The position numbers and the translations under genes were made by a program. From contig NC_134833.1 in assembly GCF_004210375.1 (NCBI RefSeq), positions 24,866,063-24,930,062 on the forward strand: a DNA stretch of 64,000 nt, read 5' to 3'. The notes beneath the pieces were generated by a model. That model had not been told where the DNA came from, ran no database searches, and was given only the letters and a program-made list of their open reading frames with translations. Origin of the DNA: Tachypleus tridentatus (Eukaryota; Arthropoda; Merostomata; Xiphosura; Limulidae). Positions within the stretch are counted from its first letter, which is position 1; every line of letters begins with the position of its first letter. Of this stretch, positions 21,452-34,562 are shown piece by piece.

Positions 21452-23199
21452 CTGAAGAAGAAATATTATAAAGATGTTTTTTTTTTTTTATAAACTTGCC
21501 TTCTAAGAAGTTCCTAACCAATATCTTTACAAATTATTTCATTTTATATACACACAAGCAAATTTATATATATATATGTATACATGATGTGAAATGAACG
21601 ATTACATTTTGGTTTCGGGGAACCCTACATTCACTAACTCATTACTGCAATTTATTACAACTTTGTACCTGGAAAAACAATATACAAACTGAATTGAACA
21701 ACTTAAAGAATGTAGTACCGTCTAGAAGTTTAGCCTAAACGTTATAGGTGGGGCTTTTATTGAAGTTCAGAATCTTAAAAAACACGATATTAACCCTAGC
21801 TTCTACCGACATTCCATTTCAAACCAGAAATATCTCATGAATTCATCAGCTTCTTTAATAATTTTAGCACTCTGGCATTAAACCTTCCAGTAAAATAAAG
21901 ACCTTGTTATATAACCCTAAATAACTCCTGTTAAATGAACAATACAAGACATATATATATAGTCTACCATGCGAATATATTAATAAATATACTGGACAAA
22001 TTATTTTTAAATAATAGATAAAAAGAATACTAAAGTCATATAAGTAGAGGTGAAATGCAGATATTCTTTCTAACGTGTCACCAATTTGTAACAAATCTTT
22101 TCTCCGACACTATTCTGAAACTAAAAAAACAAAATAAAAATATTGTTTAAAAACTATAGAGATAATGAAACCAAACGATCTTTTACTTAGCCGTGATAAT
22201 TAATGGCCATAGCATCATCAACCACATTTCGTTACTTTTATTCGCCTACCATAGATTTGACTAGATTTATCTATAACCCTGCTGAAAACATTTATTTTAC
22301 AACTTGTTTATGTACGTATATATAAACCATGTACTGCTGAGTTAAAGACCGTACTTGAAGAAGACAGGCCAATATTTTGTGGAAACATGTTGTAGATCAC
22401 TTCATTGTATGTATAAATCGTTGCTTGCCAATTTGTCGTCATATCGGCCTAATGTGTTTCTTTATATAAGTATCAAAAGGAATGTGTACTTCTGCCTTAT
22501 GTTCCATGTTTAATTATTATTTTATTTTATTTGTTTAATATCAGCAAAATATTTTATCTTATATTTTAACCGACGAATAAGATAAAACAAATTTTTGTTA
22601 ATGTTAAAGGAAATATATAATTAAAACAAAAAGTTGAAATTTATAAATTTGAATGTAGACATCGAAGAAATTATAATGCACAGACAAAAGTGTTCTAAAA
22701 TATCATTTAACAGGACATCAGATATGAAGAAAAATAAAAATATTTATTTCTAAGAATATGTCAAGACTTCTCATTCTTTTTTTTTTTTTATCTGAGATAA
22801 ACTTATTATTCGCGGTACGACAATGTTTATAAATATTAGAAGTGTAAAAACTCAGTATGGTGTTTAGCCTTGGGTAATCATAAGAAGCACATGACTGTGG
22901 TTTTAAATTCGAATGTTATTTGAGATGTATATGTGGTAAAAGAGTCAAGAAAATTAGTCGTCTTATGATTTTTACTTTTCTCTCATCCAACTTTACCCGA
23001 TAGTGATGCTGTAAATTGATGATGAACCAAGTCTGCGGAATTGATTGCCTGTAATGTGAGATTATGTAATCTGTAATGTAATCTTATTTTATCTGTGTGT
23101 AGTCTATTCCAGTTGACAGATAATTTCGTATTCCATTAGAATGTAATGATAACTCATACTCACTTAAAATATAGTCAAAACGATTTTAGTTTGGTTCCA
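21452..23199. other. AT-rich stretch without recognised gene
   Basis: It contains a T run at 21479-21489 and a short TA-rich microsatellite near 21565. At 22350-22405 the string CTTGAAGAAGACAGGCC followed by TGTGGAAACATGTTG resembles the degenerate hammerhead-like tail of Penelope elements, but no polymerase is attached. Confidence 0.35.
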
Positions 23200-23600
23200 A
23201 GAAAACATGTCTGCTAGATCGAAGAGGGAGGGTACTTTTTAGAATGGGTAGTTTACTTTTAAATACTGTATCATCTGGCTTGTTTTCTGAGACTATTAAC
23301 TCAGCTATAAGGGAGGTTTTAAATTAAAATTAAACATTGGTGAGGGCCAGAAAAACTAAACACAAAAAGAATAAGAGGAAATGAAAAATTTAGCATGGGA
23401 AGTTAGTACAGAAGTAGTAGAAAAGGATAGATTTGATTGGCAGTGTTGTAATGCCAGGAATACAAGAGAAAAAAATATATGGTATTGGAAATAAATTTCT
23501 AAAAATTAGTTTTTCAAAAGAGATGTTTTTAAATGTTGTTCATAAATTTACAGAAAAAATTTCATTAGGAATTTAGAGTAATTCTCCTAAATTTTAATTC
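23200..23600 (+). mobile_element. CR1-type LINE fragment (end of ORF1, spacer)
   Basis: The stretch matches the + strand LINE at about 13430-13640: a shared run leading to the end of ORF1, then ATTAAACATTGGTGAGGGCCAGAAAAACTAAA, close to 13530-13550, and the AAAAGAATAAGAGG motif. It is non-functional and short. Confidence 0.7.
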
Positions 23601-23810
23601 TAAGTTGAAAATTGTAGACACTTTCATAAGCCAGAGTTTACTAGGGGTTGATTAGACATAACTGTTCTCACCTTTGTTCACAACTAATTATATAGTGGAC
23701 ATCTTTTCACTTTTATTAAAGTTTTTGTTACTGTGGTGTCTTAATGGATTACACCAACTATGTAACAACGAGTTTTAATTCTTCATGTTGGTTTTCCTTT
23801 GTCTTTAAAG

Positions 23811-23989
23811 AAACAGTGTGTGGATGATGCTTCCACTGAAGCTGTATTTTTCCAGAATCTAAAGAGAGAAACATCTTTTTCTTTCACAGAGCCTGGTGAC
23901 CAGAGTCAGTTAAAGGTCACATCCATGCTTTCCTGCAAAAGTGATGTTGTTATTTTGGAAATGGCCCTGCCTAAAATGAGGATCTATAC
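23811..23989 (+). CDS. Internal coding exon of an unidentified gene
   Basis: A pyrimidine-rich acceptor (TTTCCTTTGTCTTTAAAG) ends at 23810 and a good donor (GTAAGC) begins at 23990. The 179-bp exon is open from phase 0 and reads FFQNLKRETSFSF, then SMLSCKSDVVILEMALPK, leaving in phase 2. Alternating hydrophobic residues in the second half suggest beta strands, but I cannot name the family. The strongly T-rich + strand downstream to about 31 kb is what an intron of a + strand gene would look like. No second exon was identified. Confidence 0.5.
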
Positions 23990-26900
23990 GTAAGCATATC
24001 CAAACCTTTTTAACTACTTCAAAATAATATTGATACTGTATGTCTGTATACTGTTCCATTGTATACAATGTTGCATGCTATTGGTTCATTTTGAGTGCTT
24101 CATAAAGTAAATTTTGTTTTTGTGATCCCTTCACTGTTTCAGTGCTGAATTATAGTTGTATGCAAATAGAATTTAACATTCAACATTTTCTTGGACTGAA
24201 ATGTATTTCTAATAGATACACCCTTTTACACTTCTCACCCTTCCTTTAGTGCATCATTTCTTGACCTCATAATGATGGTTGAATACAGAGGGAGTGAGCT
24301 GTGCTATTAATGAGTCACACTTCATATAGTGGAGGATTTTCATGTACTTATTAGTATGCAGCAATGCTATGTTTAAACATGAGCTTAGATGAAAGCCTTG
24401 AATATTGTGGGAAGTATAAAGAGGGCAGCACTGAATGAGAAAATTATGTGTGAACAGTCACTTATTTGTCACCAATACAATTTCAGTGTATTTGAGCAAA
24501 TTGGAAAATCCTTACATTAAAATGAAATTCCTGTACCTCAAATTTGAAGGCTTTTAATGCCCCTGTAGTTTAGTATTGTGGAAATATTTTGTGTTTTCTG
24601 GCAGTGTAGAACATGGTTGAGTAAACCTTCACAAAAATAAAAATTTGTGCAAGCTGATTAAAATGTATGTCAGTGAAGTAGGAGTGGGGTGGAATGAACA
24701 TGGCTTTGTACATATGCTGACATTATGAGGAGGTCAACTTGCAGGAAGTGTAGAGTAAACCTGTGAGAGGAATTGTTAGTTTTATTTTTAGTGTTGTAAA
24801 TGTAACATTTTAAATGTTTTTATTTTTGAATGGAATGGTTGAACTGTGTTGAATTCAAGTAAACGACTTGCTATTTATCACAAATGTGCTTTTGTTAAAA
24901 TGTTTGTGTATGTTGTTTGAAAATATTTCTTTTGCATCATTTAATCTGTATTACATCATTTAAATACAGATGTATTACAGATTTTGTGGAATGTTGCTGT
25001 GTTATGTCTTACTGTGGCTTATGTATCATGATATGATAAATATAAACCTGTAATAGATCTACTATCTAAAATTAAATTGAAGTTTATAGTAGTCTTTTGT
25101 CAAAATATCACAGATTGCCTGTTGTTATTCAAGAAATCTGATGATCATTGATGCAAATGACCCCCAAATAAAACATATTTAACTAAAGTTACTACAAATT
25201 TAAATATGCAAAATGATATATAGAAATATGTTAAGATAGTTATGTAATTATGATGTTGCATTAATTTTGTTCTTGAAAGTCAAAAGGCCTCATTTACTTA
25301 ATCTGATATTAATATATTATACTTGTCTATAACAGAGTTAAAATCAGTTTATTTATAATACACATAGGTATATATATAACAAGCTTACACTTAGTTGTAA
25401 CATTATTTGTAAAAACTATTCTGCAATATTTGTAGTACTTATTTCTGTAGCTTAATATAAAGAAACAACAACATTTAAGCAAATATTAAATATTTTCATA
25501 ATTACTTGTTTTTGCATTGAAATTATTCCAGTTTAGTATTCTTAAATCTTATACATATTTGCTATGGTTAAATAAGAGACAACTAAAAATGTCATATGTA
25601 TGGTGTATGGTTTAGGATAAAAATGTTTAACTTTGTTTCTTTAGTAATTGTTCTTGACCAGCATTAGAAGTGAAAGGCAAAATTCCATGAACTGTTATAA
25701 TTTAATGACAAGTAGTAAATTGAATGACACCTTGGTTCATATTTATTTTAAGACTTAGAAGTTTATTACTTATAAAGGTTAAAATTATTTTCTTTTGTTA
25801 TATGTATATACATGGTTGTTATGAAATAAATTGTTATATTAACTGCTATTACAGTAGTATTAATAGTTATTGATGTTTTGAATTGGATATTGGTATTTCA
25901 AGATTATTATGAAAGAAGCTCATTAAAATATCTAACATCTACTCATAACCCCATAAAATTAATAAAAATTGAGTGCTAGAACTAGTATAAAGTCTGTCTT
26001 AAGATTTCTTTCACATTTAAAAGAAGAAAAAATATATGTGTGTGTATAAATAAAATCTAGGCTTAATATTTTCACAAAATATTTTTATAATGTGAAATTA
26101 TTTTTGAAATTTTGTTTTAATTTGACTGTTTTCTGATCATAGCTGTTAGTTGATCTCATACTGGTGTTGCAAATCAAATCAATACTAGAAAATTAGTTTC
26201 TTTTTTGTGTTAGGAGGTGCTTTAATATTTCATGTTAACTTTGTCTTTACTGAAGTAATTTTAACATTTTTAATGTTAATAAAATAACACAAACAGGAAA
26301 CTAATCTTGCATTATATTATTTTATTATATGCAGTATTACTGTTATTGTGCATAATGTGGTTTGCTCTGTTCTACATTTTCTACCTTAGAGCCCGAGTTT
26401 ATGACCTCTTGCTTGTGTAACTTATTTTCTCAGCTTCGATGATTTTGTTCAGCATTTCCAATAGTTTGCTTTTACTTGTTATTCAGATGAGGATCAGATG
26501 ACTGTATCTTCAGACTTCATCACCTTTAACTTGTTACATTTGTCTCAAACATCCTGACATTTTTGTGTTTCCATACACAATATATCCAGATTTTTTTCTG
26601 TATGCAGCTTTTTTCTGTGGTATCTTCATGTTGAATCTTGTTCTCCTCAACAAGCTCTGTCAGTAAAATCACACATTACATGAAATATGACAAAAAATTG
26701 TATTGACTGGATAAGATTTTTGAGGATTATATCTGTACTGTATTGTTATGTCAAACTGCAGTATTACATTACAGGATTATATCTGTACTGTATTGTTATG
26801 TCAAACCGCAGTATTACATTGCTGTCTCAATTTTGAATAGTGAGCAATTTTATATACTTTTAATTTGTTATACCTTGTTAAAAAACTGCAGAACATTTCA

Positions 26901-28564
26901 ATCATGACTGGACTGTGACTCAGTATTACATCTGTAAGAAAAAACTCCATGAAGTATAAATAAGCAAGGTAGTCTTGTGTTGAATGAGCAATGAACTTCT
27001 TTTATCACCTTCACTTGCTGTGGTGACCCAAAAATTGGTGGATAAAATACACAATGTGTTTTACAGAGTAACTTCCTGTTGTTATTTTTCTCACTGCAAA
27101 TAATTTTTTTTATAAATCTTCACTTTTGATATATGTAATTAGAATATATTAAACAGTCAAAATTTGTAATTCTGTTTATTTCTCTTTACTGTTGTCACAG
27201 TGTAAAGTTGTATATTCTTCAATGAGTAAATTTTTTGGGGGGTATTATAGCTCCACAAAATATAGCACATTTCTCAATATAATTATACACTGATCAATAT
27301 GTCAGGAATTCTTTAGTTATCTCAAAGTATAGGCTCTTACTTGTTAAGAAATTGTCATCCATTAAGAATACAATTAACCAATTCTTGTTTCTTTTATGGT
27401 TTGTTTTTGTATTTGAAGTCTCATCATATGGTGCAAGACCATAAAAGGGTAAGAGCTACTAATAGAGAACAGCTTTAGAGATGAATAGAAGTAAAGTTTA
27501 GTTACATGAGGAATAATTTATGCTTCTGTGATAATGTGATTTAAATGTAACTTCTGTACCAATGAACAACATAATTTAGTGGAAAGTTTAAAAGACATCG
27601 ACATAAGTCACAGTTTTAGAAGTTCATGATAGTATTTTTAGATATTGTCTTCATTCCTGTAAATGTTTTCACATTAGGCCTATTTGTATATGTATATGTC
27701 AAAGCTCATGTTTGTTGACATTTTAGAGAGTACAATTTAACATAGTGTAGTGTATTTGATGTCAGTTATTAAATATGTGTTTATTTTATACTTTATTACT
27801 GATTTAGAAACATTTTGTGGTAGGTGAAAGTAAGTAACAGATGCAATATATATGATAGTATTTACAAAACCTTTAGGTATGCATTTCAGAAGCTGTTTAA
27901 ATACAATATGGAGATTATGCAATGACAAAAACGAAACCTTATTTTTTACACGAGCATTGACTTGTGCTTTGATATGTTAATCTAAGTCAAACAGGTATAA
28001 TCAATTTGCAGACATATCTTTGTAAATCATCTAGTTTTTTGTGCATAACAGACTTTTGTTTTACTGAAAGCTTACTATGTTTTTTGCACATACATATGAT
28101 AGATTTTGAATTTTATAAAGTATTCCTTTTTCAATATTGGGTCAGTCGATTGGACCAGTTCCATGCATGCTGGATTCAGTTGTATTTGGTCACAAATTAT
28201 GACAATTTTTTTAGTGTTTGAGAAGACATTACACAAGCCTTTTTTATGTTTTAAGAGTGTACAGTAGTAATAGTAAAATAATATCAAATTGGTTCAAATG
28301 TAACTCGTATCTGTAAGTATCGAACATTATTGTTAAATGTATCATATTCAAGTAACACAAATAAATAAAAGAAGTTTTAATTCATGTAGAGACAAAATAT
28401 ACATAAATTAATTATAACCAACAATACTGTCAGCAAAACTATTGTTAGGTAAATGTTTGTCCTTTTTTACATACAAGTCTCTTTTTTTCTATATATTTTG
28501 GAGTGAAAACAATAGGTATTCTGTATTCATATTTATGATTGGCCTTCCTTCTCCATTGTTGTTG
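23990..28564. other. Long non-coding, T-rich stretch, possible intron
   Basis: I see no splice-bounded exon and no main-family SINE over 4.6 kb. By eye T exceeds A on the + strand, with many TTTT runs and TGTA strings, consistent with a transcribed + strand intron. A 50-bp tandem duplication lies at 26723. Confidence 0.4.
26723..26822. repeat. Exact-period 50-bp tandem duplication
   Basis: AGGATTATATCTGTACTGTA... spans 26723-26772 and is repeated at 26773-26822 with two or three mismatches. Confidence 0.95.
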
Positions 28565-29620
28565 TTTTTTAACTTGTAGTCAATGTTTTATTCCCCTCGG
28601 TGTGGATTCCTTTACTTGGTGAGGGGACCTCTGAGGGAAGGTTCTGTTCTTTCAGTTTACCTTCTCTGAGATCTAAACATCTACTCGCGTGTTTGCCGTG
28701 CGTGACAACCCATGAAGGGGAGGAGAGTATCCTGGTGGTTGAGGGGTCCAACTCTAACACACCACCTTAGCTTTGAATTCCTATATACAGGTGACCTTGG
28801 GGTGGCCCCTCCTTGGGTCAATTGCATAGCTCCCTTGGGCTAAGGTCAACCAAGTACCAGTGTTGGAAGTTCTCAAAAGGTGTTGTGGGCATTGTGTCTG
28901 ATTCTGGTGTTTCTGCATTGTCCTTGCTTGACAATGTAGTGCATCTCCTCATAGGGCTCTATGGTGAGTGGGGTCAGAGAGCACCGAAATTTCCTTTTTT
29001 CTTATGGATCCTCAAAAACAAAAATCAAATAAAATAGTGGAAAAACATTCAATAAGTAAACGATCACGTCTTGATATTTCTGAGGAGCAATCTTCAACAC
29101 CTGTACCACCTGTTGTACCTCATTTTCTTATCCTACATTCTCTTTCAGAGAAACCTTTAGGGCAAATGTTCCCCTTTTTTTATTCAGAAGGGACTGGAGG
29201 GATTTGCTGGCTCACCAAAGTGAGTAAGGAAACTTTGATCTGTTAACATATTGATGGAAACATAAGAGATTCTCACTGATTTCTCCACTCAAGGGGTTTC
29301 CTACAGTGAGGCGTATCTCCACTCACAAAGATGGAGTTACATTGCTGACCAATATCCTCATTCTGAGATTTACATCACCACGTGCACCTGCCACCATCAA
29401 GGCAGGTTATCTTAATTGCAGGGTATGGCTGTACATTCCAAACCCTCCCCGATATTTCCAGTGTCAGAGGTTTGGTCACTCAAAGATGTCATGTTGTAGT
29501 TCCCTGACATGTGCTCGTTGTGGTGGAAAAGACCAGGATGCATATGAGTGTGAAACAGACCCACATTGTGTCAATTGCAATGGCTCTCGCGATTCCTACT
29601 CATAGCTCCGAACCAGGACT
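28565..29620 (+). mobile_element. I/Jockey-type LINE fragment: 5' end and gag with zinc knuckles
   Basis: The GC-richer 5' part (28590-28990) is untranslated-like and recurs inverted at 48685-48790. The downstream frame (29306-29605) shows FTSPRAPATIKAGYL, then FQCQRFGHSKMSC, CARCGGK and CVNCNG. This is the row of zinc knuckles at the end of an ORF1 (gag-like) protein of I/Jockey-clade retrotransposons. The first cysteine of knuckle 1 is Tyr and the histidine of knuckle 2 is missing, so it is decayed. No endonuclease or polymerase follows. Confidence 0.8.
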
Positions 29621-29834
29621 AGAAAGGCCAACTTCAGGTGACTGACAGTGGTTCTTGTACTTACCTGTTAGTCTTCCTGGTGGGTTATTATAATTACGAT
29701 TATGCTACAGAAAGTCCTTTATAACTTCACTTTCTGTAGTTTCTCTCTTAACGTTGTAGACTAGATTTCAACATTGGTTGAACAAATTCACAAACATGTC
29801 TCCCAATGGAACAGCAGTATGTTTGCAGAATCAC

Positions 29835-29912
29835 TGCAAAATACCAGGTTTCAATACCCATGGTGGACAGAGCACAGATAGTCTATTGAGTAGCTTTGTG
29901 CATAATTCTAAA
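29835..29912 (+). mobile_element. Fragment of a second tRNA-derived SINE family
   Basis: A B-box-like GGTTTCAATACCC is followed by GGTGGACAGAGCACAGATAG and GTAGCTTTGTGCATAATTC. The same arrangement occurs at 57459-57520 and, with a different head, at 41425-41545. Confidence 0.6.
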
Positions 29913-29921
29913 TTAACAAAC

Positions 29922-30019
29922 ACATGTTATAAATTAATAAAGGTACAATTCTCCATTTAATATTCCTAAGACATGTTATAAATTAATAAAGGTACAATTC
30001 TCCATTTACTATTCCTAAG
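29922..30019. repeat. 49-bp tandem duplication
   Basis: ACATGTTATAAATTAATAAA... at 29922-29970 is repeated at 29971-30019 with one mismatch. Confidence 0.95.
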
Positions 30020-32159
30020 ACATCCACATATTTTTCTGAAGATTTTTTTTTTCACAGCTTTAGAATGACCTAACTTCTTGAAATTGTATGCTAATTCTGT
30101 AGTTGAGAGACAATTGAAGGGTTTTGGGCACCTACAGTTTCTTTTCCTTTGGCATTTCATATTTTGCAAATGCTGTCATTTTTGCATTTGTATGAGCTTT
30201 GAAGAGAAAGAAATGTCTTGTTTCAGATTATCAAAGATTTTTACAAGACAAACCTCAATGTCAAGTAAAATTGCTCATTATATTTCAGAGCTAGATATAA
30301 AAGTAGTCAGTTACAGAGAAATATATTTTAAACACAGCATAAGATGTAATACTGTGATTGTATGTCTATTAAGTAATCATTTTCTTTCTCTGTAATTTTC
30401 ATCATTTGGGATCTTCGTTTCAAGATGTTAAGTGTGTGGCTATCAGGTGTGTTTATTGAATAGTCAGATCCAAAGTCAGATATCAGGACTTGCTTGTATT
30501 ATAATTTATTATTAAGTTCCTGACTAATTACCAGGAAAGAGACCTTTAACTTTTCTGTTCTGTATATTTCCACCCTTGTTTAATTTTTTTCTGTGAATGT
30601 CATGATGTTTTAGTGAGTTACATTTTAAATTTAATTGAACTACTTTTTTATCTTGGTATATAAATACGTTTGTCATAGAAACACAGTTTATAATCCAAAT
30701 TTTAGTAACACATCAGGTTTCAGTCCTTAATTTTACAAGGCAACATTAGTACAAGAATTGTGACTTTTCTTCTTGACATCCTTCTTCTCTAATGTATTTA
30801 CCATACCTCCAAGAAATATTAAATTTGAAATATATTGCTTATGATATTAACAGTATTGAGGCAATGACTAATTTTTATAGCTTAATTTTATTTAGTTACA
30901 GTGCTACAAAATAGGAAATCATACCCCACATTCACACTGACCCATCAAATCATGTTTTTCAAAATTGCCATTAATTTTCTCCGTGTTTAATACTATATTT
31001 TTATATTCGATAGGAAGCGAAGGTTTTAATCTATCAAATGAGATAAATTGTTTTCTGTATTGAGAATTGTCTATTTTCACTTGCAGTTCAAACTTTATTC
31101 CCATGCAAACACATCAATGAGCTTAGCTGATTATAACCTTTTTAGGTTAGAGTACATAAAATAAGAAATAATAATTTTTATGAGGTATGCTTGCAAGCAA
31201 CTCATAAGCAGTCTTATGTGATTCAGTAGGGTAATTTGATCTTCACATTTACCAAGTAAATTACAAATTTTATGGACAGAATATCAGTTAAATATGATTC
31301 AAAAGGACAATAAAACTATAAGTATAAACAGATATATACTGTTGTACATTTCAAGATATTTAGAATAAAGAAATGTTTCATGTTACAATCTGAAGTTATT
31401 CTAGAAAGAAAAATGTAATTTAAGTACATATTGATTTTTTTATTTGGTGGTCACAAGATCAGTCAAATGGGACAACCTCATATAAAGTTACAGTAGAGAA
31501 AATGACAGATAAAATATAATGTTTTACTGATAAAAGCATTTAAAATTTTGTTAGGAGATTTTAAGAGGTTATGGAAATGAAATTTCGGATTTTTTCAGAT
31601 AAGTGGAAGCACTTTCTAATTTTAACATAAAATTCGTTTTGCACTCCGAGCAGCCAACACTTTGACACCATATGTTCATGGAGAAATACTTATTGAAAAT
31701 ACTTGATTAAAAATTCTGTATTTTTCTCTAAAAAATGGTTCCTGATGACTACTGAAAGTTTTTGATATTTAGTATAGATGAACAAAACAAATAAGTTATA
31801 GAATGGACACAATAAAGGCCAATTTGGGGTCACGAACTTAGTTAACACTTTCACTTCTTGGCTTGGTATAACATACACGAGTTTGTCCACACTTTTCCAC
31901 ATATTAAGTGTTTGTGCTATAACCTTTGATACAGCATATGTATTTTTGCAAAATTTGGTATACTTTTAGTAAATATTACAGATTGTTTAATGAAATACTG
32001 TTACTAGAAATGTGTTTGCGAAAATAGTGTCTGTTTCGTTAGTAGTCTGAATGTAAAGGGATTTCATGTTAGGATTAAGAGAACAATTCTTCATCTTCAA
32101 AATCTCATATTATTTACCTAATCTCTAAAACATCCTAAATACATTTCAAACATTTATTG
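30020..32159. other. AT-rich stretch, no firm gene
   Basis: The only hint is on the minus strand at 30919-31104, where a frame contains KQFISFDRLKPSLP. The FDRLKP string recalls the end of Gypsy-type integrases, but the rest does not align with anything I recognise, so this is weak. Confidence 0.3.
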
Positions 32160-33430
32160 ATGACGAGAAACTCACTTTCCCAGTTCACACAATCTCAAAA
32201 GATTGTTTGACACTTTTGTTAATCGGAAATGCATCTGGCGATTTTAAATTAAAATCCATGCTTGTGAATCGTGTGGAAACCCCCCGAACACTGAGCGGCT
32301 GTGCAAAGAAGACTCTTCAAGTTGTTTGGCGATCAAATAAAAAGTATGGATTACGAAAACTTTGTTTGATAACTGATTAAAAAGTTACTTTTGTTCTACA
32401 GTAGAACGTTACTGAAAAAAACAACAACTTGGACTTTAAAGCTTTCTTGTTATTAGGTCATGCACCAGGCCATCTATTGGGACTTTGTGGCTCTAACGAA
32501 AATGTCAAAATTCACTTTCTTCCATCCAATGCAACACCTCCACTGCAACCAGTGGATCAAGGTGTCATTGCGACGCTTAAAGCTTATTATTTGAAACGAA
32601 CTTTTTCTCAAGCAATAAAGGCTACAACTGGAGAAGCTGCACTATATTTGACTGAATCCTAGAAAAATTACAACATCAGAAATGCTATCAAAAGCATCAA
32701 GAAGCGTGGCTCCAAGTTAACAAAAGTAACAAGAGAGCGGCATGGGAGAACGTTTTGTCTGATTGTGCAAGCCATTCCTGTGGCTTTGAGTCCGAAATTA
32801 GGGATGTTTCGGAAGACGTCGTCAAAATTGGACACAATATTGAATTTCAGTCTTTGGAAGTGGATAATGTTCGAGAGTGCATTTATGCACATTCTCAAGC
32901 TCTCGACAACGATACGCTCTTTAATTTAGACTAAGATTGTGCATATCAGAAAGAAGTCGAAAGTTTGTTTGTTTGTTGTTAGAATTTCACACAAAGCTAC
33001 TCGAGGGACATCTTTGCTAGCCGTCCCTAATTTAGCAGTGTAAGATGAGAGGGAAGGCAGCTAGTCATCACCACCCACCGCCAACTCTTGGGCTACTCTT
33101 TTACCAACGAAAGTGGGATTGACTGTCGCATTATAACGCCTCCACGGCTGGGAGGACGAGCATGTTTGGCGCGAACCCGTGACCCTCAGATTACGAAGCG
33201 CACGCCTTAACGCGCTAGGCCATGCCAAGCCTGAAGACGAAACTCCAGAGTGTAATGAAAGTGCTAGTGAAGAGCAGAAAGAATAATTTCTCTTACAGGA
33301 GCTTGATAAAAAATGTTTCGGGCAGTGGAAACTGCTACAGACTTAATTATGAATCATGATCCAGACTGAGAACACTACGAAGAAATGAAGAAAAAGAATA
33401 TGGTGCAACTAAGTTTTGATAGATTTTCAT
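32160..33430 (+). mobile_element. Tigger/pogo DNA transposon remnant (DDE transposase)
   Basis: Translated pieces in order: SGDFKLK with WRSNKK (32240-32350), then FLLLGHAPGHLLGL, FLPSNATPPLQPVDQGVIATLKAYYLKR (read in its two halves; 32435-32610), then AWLQVNKSN and a degraded C-terminus. This is the catalytic part of a Tigger transposase. The second catalytic Asp of 'LLLDNAPGH' is Gly here, while the Asp of QPVDQG is kept. Several stops and shifts are present and the N-terminal CENP-B-like DNA-binding part was not found. A SINE splits the C-terminal region. A GCGAGGTATTCCTG string at about 33698-33711 could be a terminal repeat, but no 5' partner was found. Confidence 0.85.
32963..33233 (-). 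mobile_element. tRNA-derived SINE inside the Tigger element
   Basis: Complete minus-strand copy with a small deletion near the head junction. The target duplication is imperfect: AAGTCGAAA at 32954-32962 and AAGACGAAA at 33234-33242. Confidence 0.92.
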
Positions 33431-34257
33431 TAAACAGTAAATTTATTACACTTTTCATTTTTTCAAAATAAAATTTATCGTTTTAATGTTTCAAAATAAA
33501 GATTATCAATTAATATCGTTTTTATTTTACCTCATAACTATTTGTGTTTTTTTCTAACTAATCAGGCTTAATTATTTCTACTATGAAGAAATTCCTTATG
33601 ATACCCACGTATCATTATTTTTCCTGTTGAAACTATTCCCCCATTCAGTGCTGATTCAAACAATGCGGTAGTTTTTCCAACGCAGCAACCGCACTATGCG
33701 AGGTATTCCTGTATATTCCATTCTGTAGTTTTGTACCTATTAAGAATAAGACTAATCACATGACTTGTTAGTTTACCGTTAGAAGCATATAAATGCAGAG
33801 ACAAAGTGATATCAATGGACCTGTCAGTTGATTGATATCCGTCCAATAGGTACTCGGTATAGGAAGTTTGTGTAGGCTGCATACATAGCCGCCTACGAAT
33901 TCAAAATGAATTATACGCATGTTCGTTGTTATTTATTTAGTGTTATAACTGTATTACGTTTTATAGTGTGTAGCGATTAAGATACGACATTCAGTTTTCT
34001 GAACTAGTAAGAATAAAAGTGTACAACAGTTCTGCCCAATAAGAAAAGCATGGGCACGTAATAACACGAATAGCGAGTACTGGTTGGTTAGTGGTTCAAT
34101 GAACAAAATTCTTTTTTTCTTCCTTTTTTTGTTTTATGAGTGTACATAAACCTAAATAATTAGACTACAGAACATTGATGAATGAGGACTTGAGGTATTG
34201 CGTGTATGAGTTTGGGAAGTTGTTGCCTGGATTATCTCCGGATGTTGTCATTAACGT
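33431..34257. other. AT-rich spacer
   Basis: Apart from the possible Tigger end near 33711, nothing is recognised. Confidence 0.3.
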
Positions 34258-34269
34258 AGTTTAATTAGA

Positions 34270-34550
34270 TTTGTTTGTTTGTTTGTTTTGGAATTTCGCA
34301 CAAAGCTACACGAGGGCTATCTGTGCTAGCCGTCCCTAATTTTGCAGTGTAAGACTAGAGGGAAGGCAGCTAGTCATCACCACCCACTGCCAACTCTTGG
34401 GCTACTCTTTTACCAACGAATAGTGGGATTGACCATCACATTATACACCCCCACGGCTGGGAGGGCGAGCATGTCTAGTATGACAGGGATGCGAACCTGC
34501 GACCCTCAGATTACGAGTCGCACGCCTTACGCGCTTGGCCATGCCAGGCC
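34270..34550 (-). mobile_element. tRNA-derived SINE, full length, minus strand
   Basis: The (GTTT)n tail at the left is followed by the body and the reverse head CATGCCAGGCC. An exact 12-bp target duplication, AGTTTAATTAGA, occurs at 34258-34269 and 34551-34562. Confidence 0.96.
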
Positions 34551-34562
34551 AGTTTAATTAGA

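Noticed and set aside
30919-31104. Possible Gypsy integrase end (FDRLKP string)
   Set aside because: A single six-residue resemblance without any other retrotransposon sequence nearby.
33690-33715. Tigger 3' terminal inverted repeat
   Set aside because: The GCGAGGTATTCCTG string is suggestive but no matching 5' repeat was found upstream of 32160, so it is only mentioned as possible.
34342-34557. Open frames of 70-96 codons inside SINEs (also 14192-14482 and 62108-62347)
   Set aside because: They recur wherever the SINE occurs and are chance frames of the repeat body.
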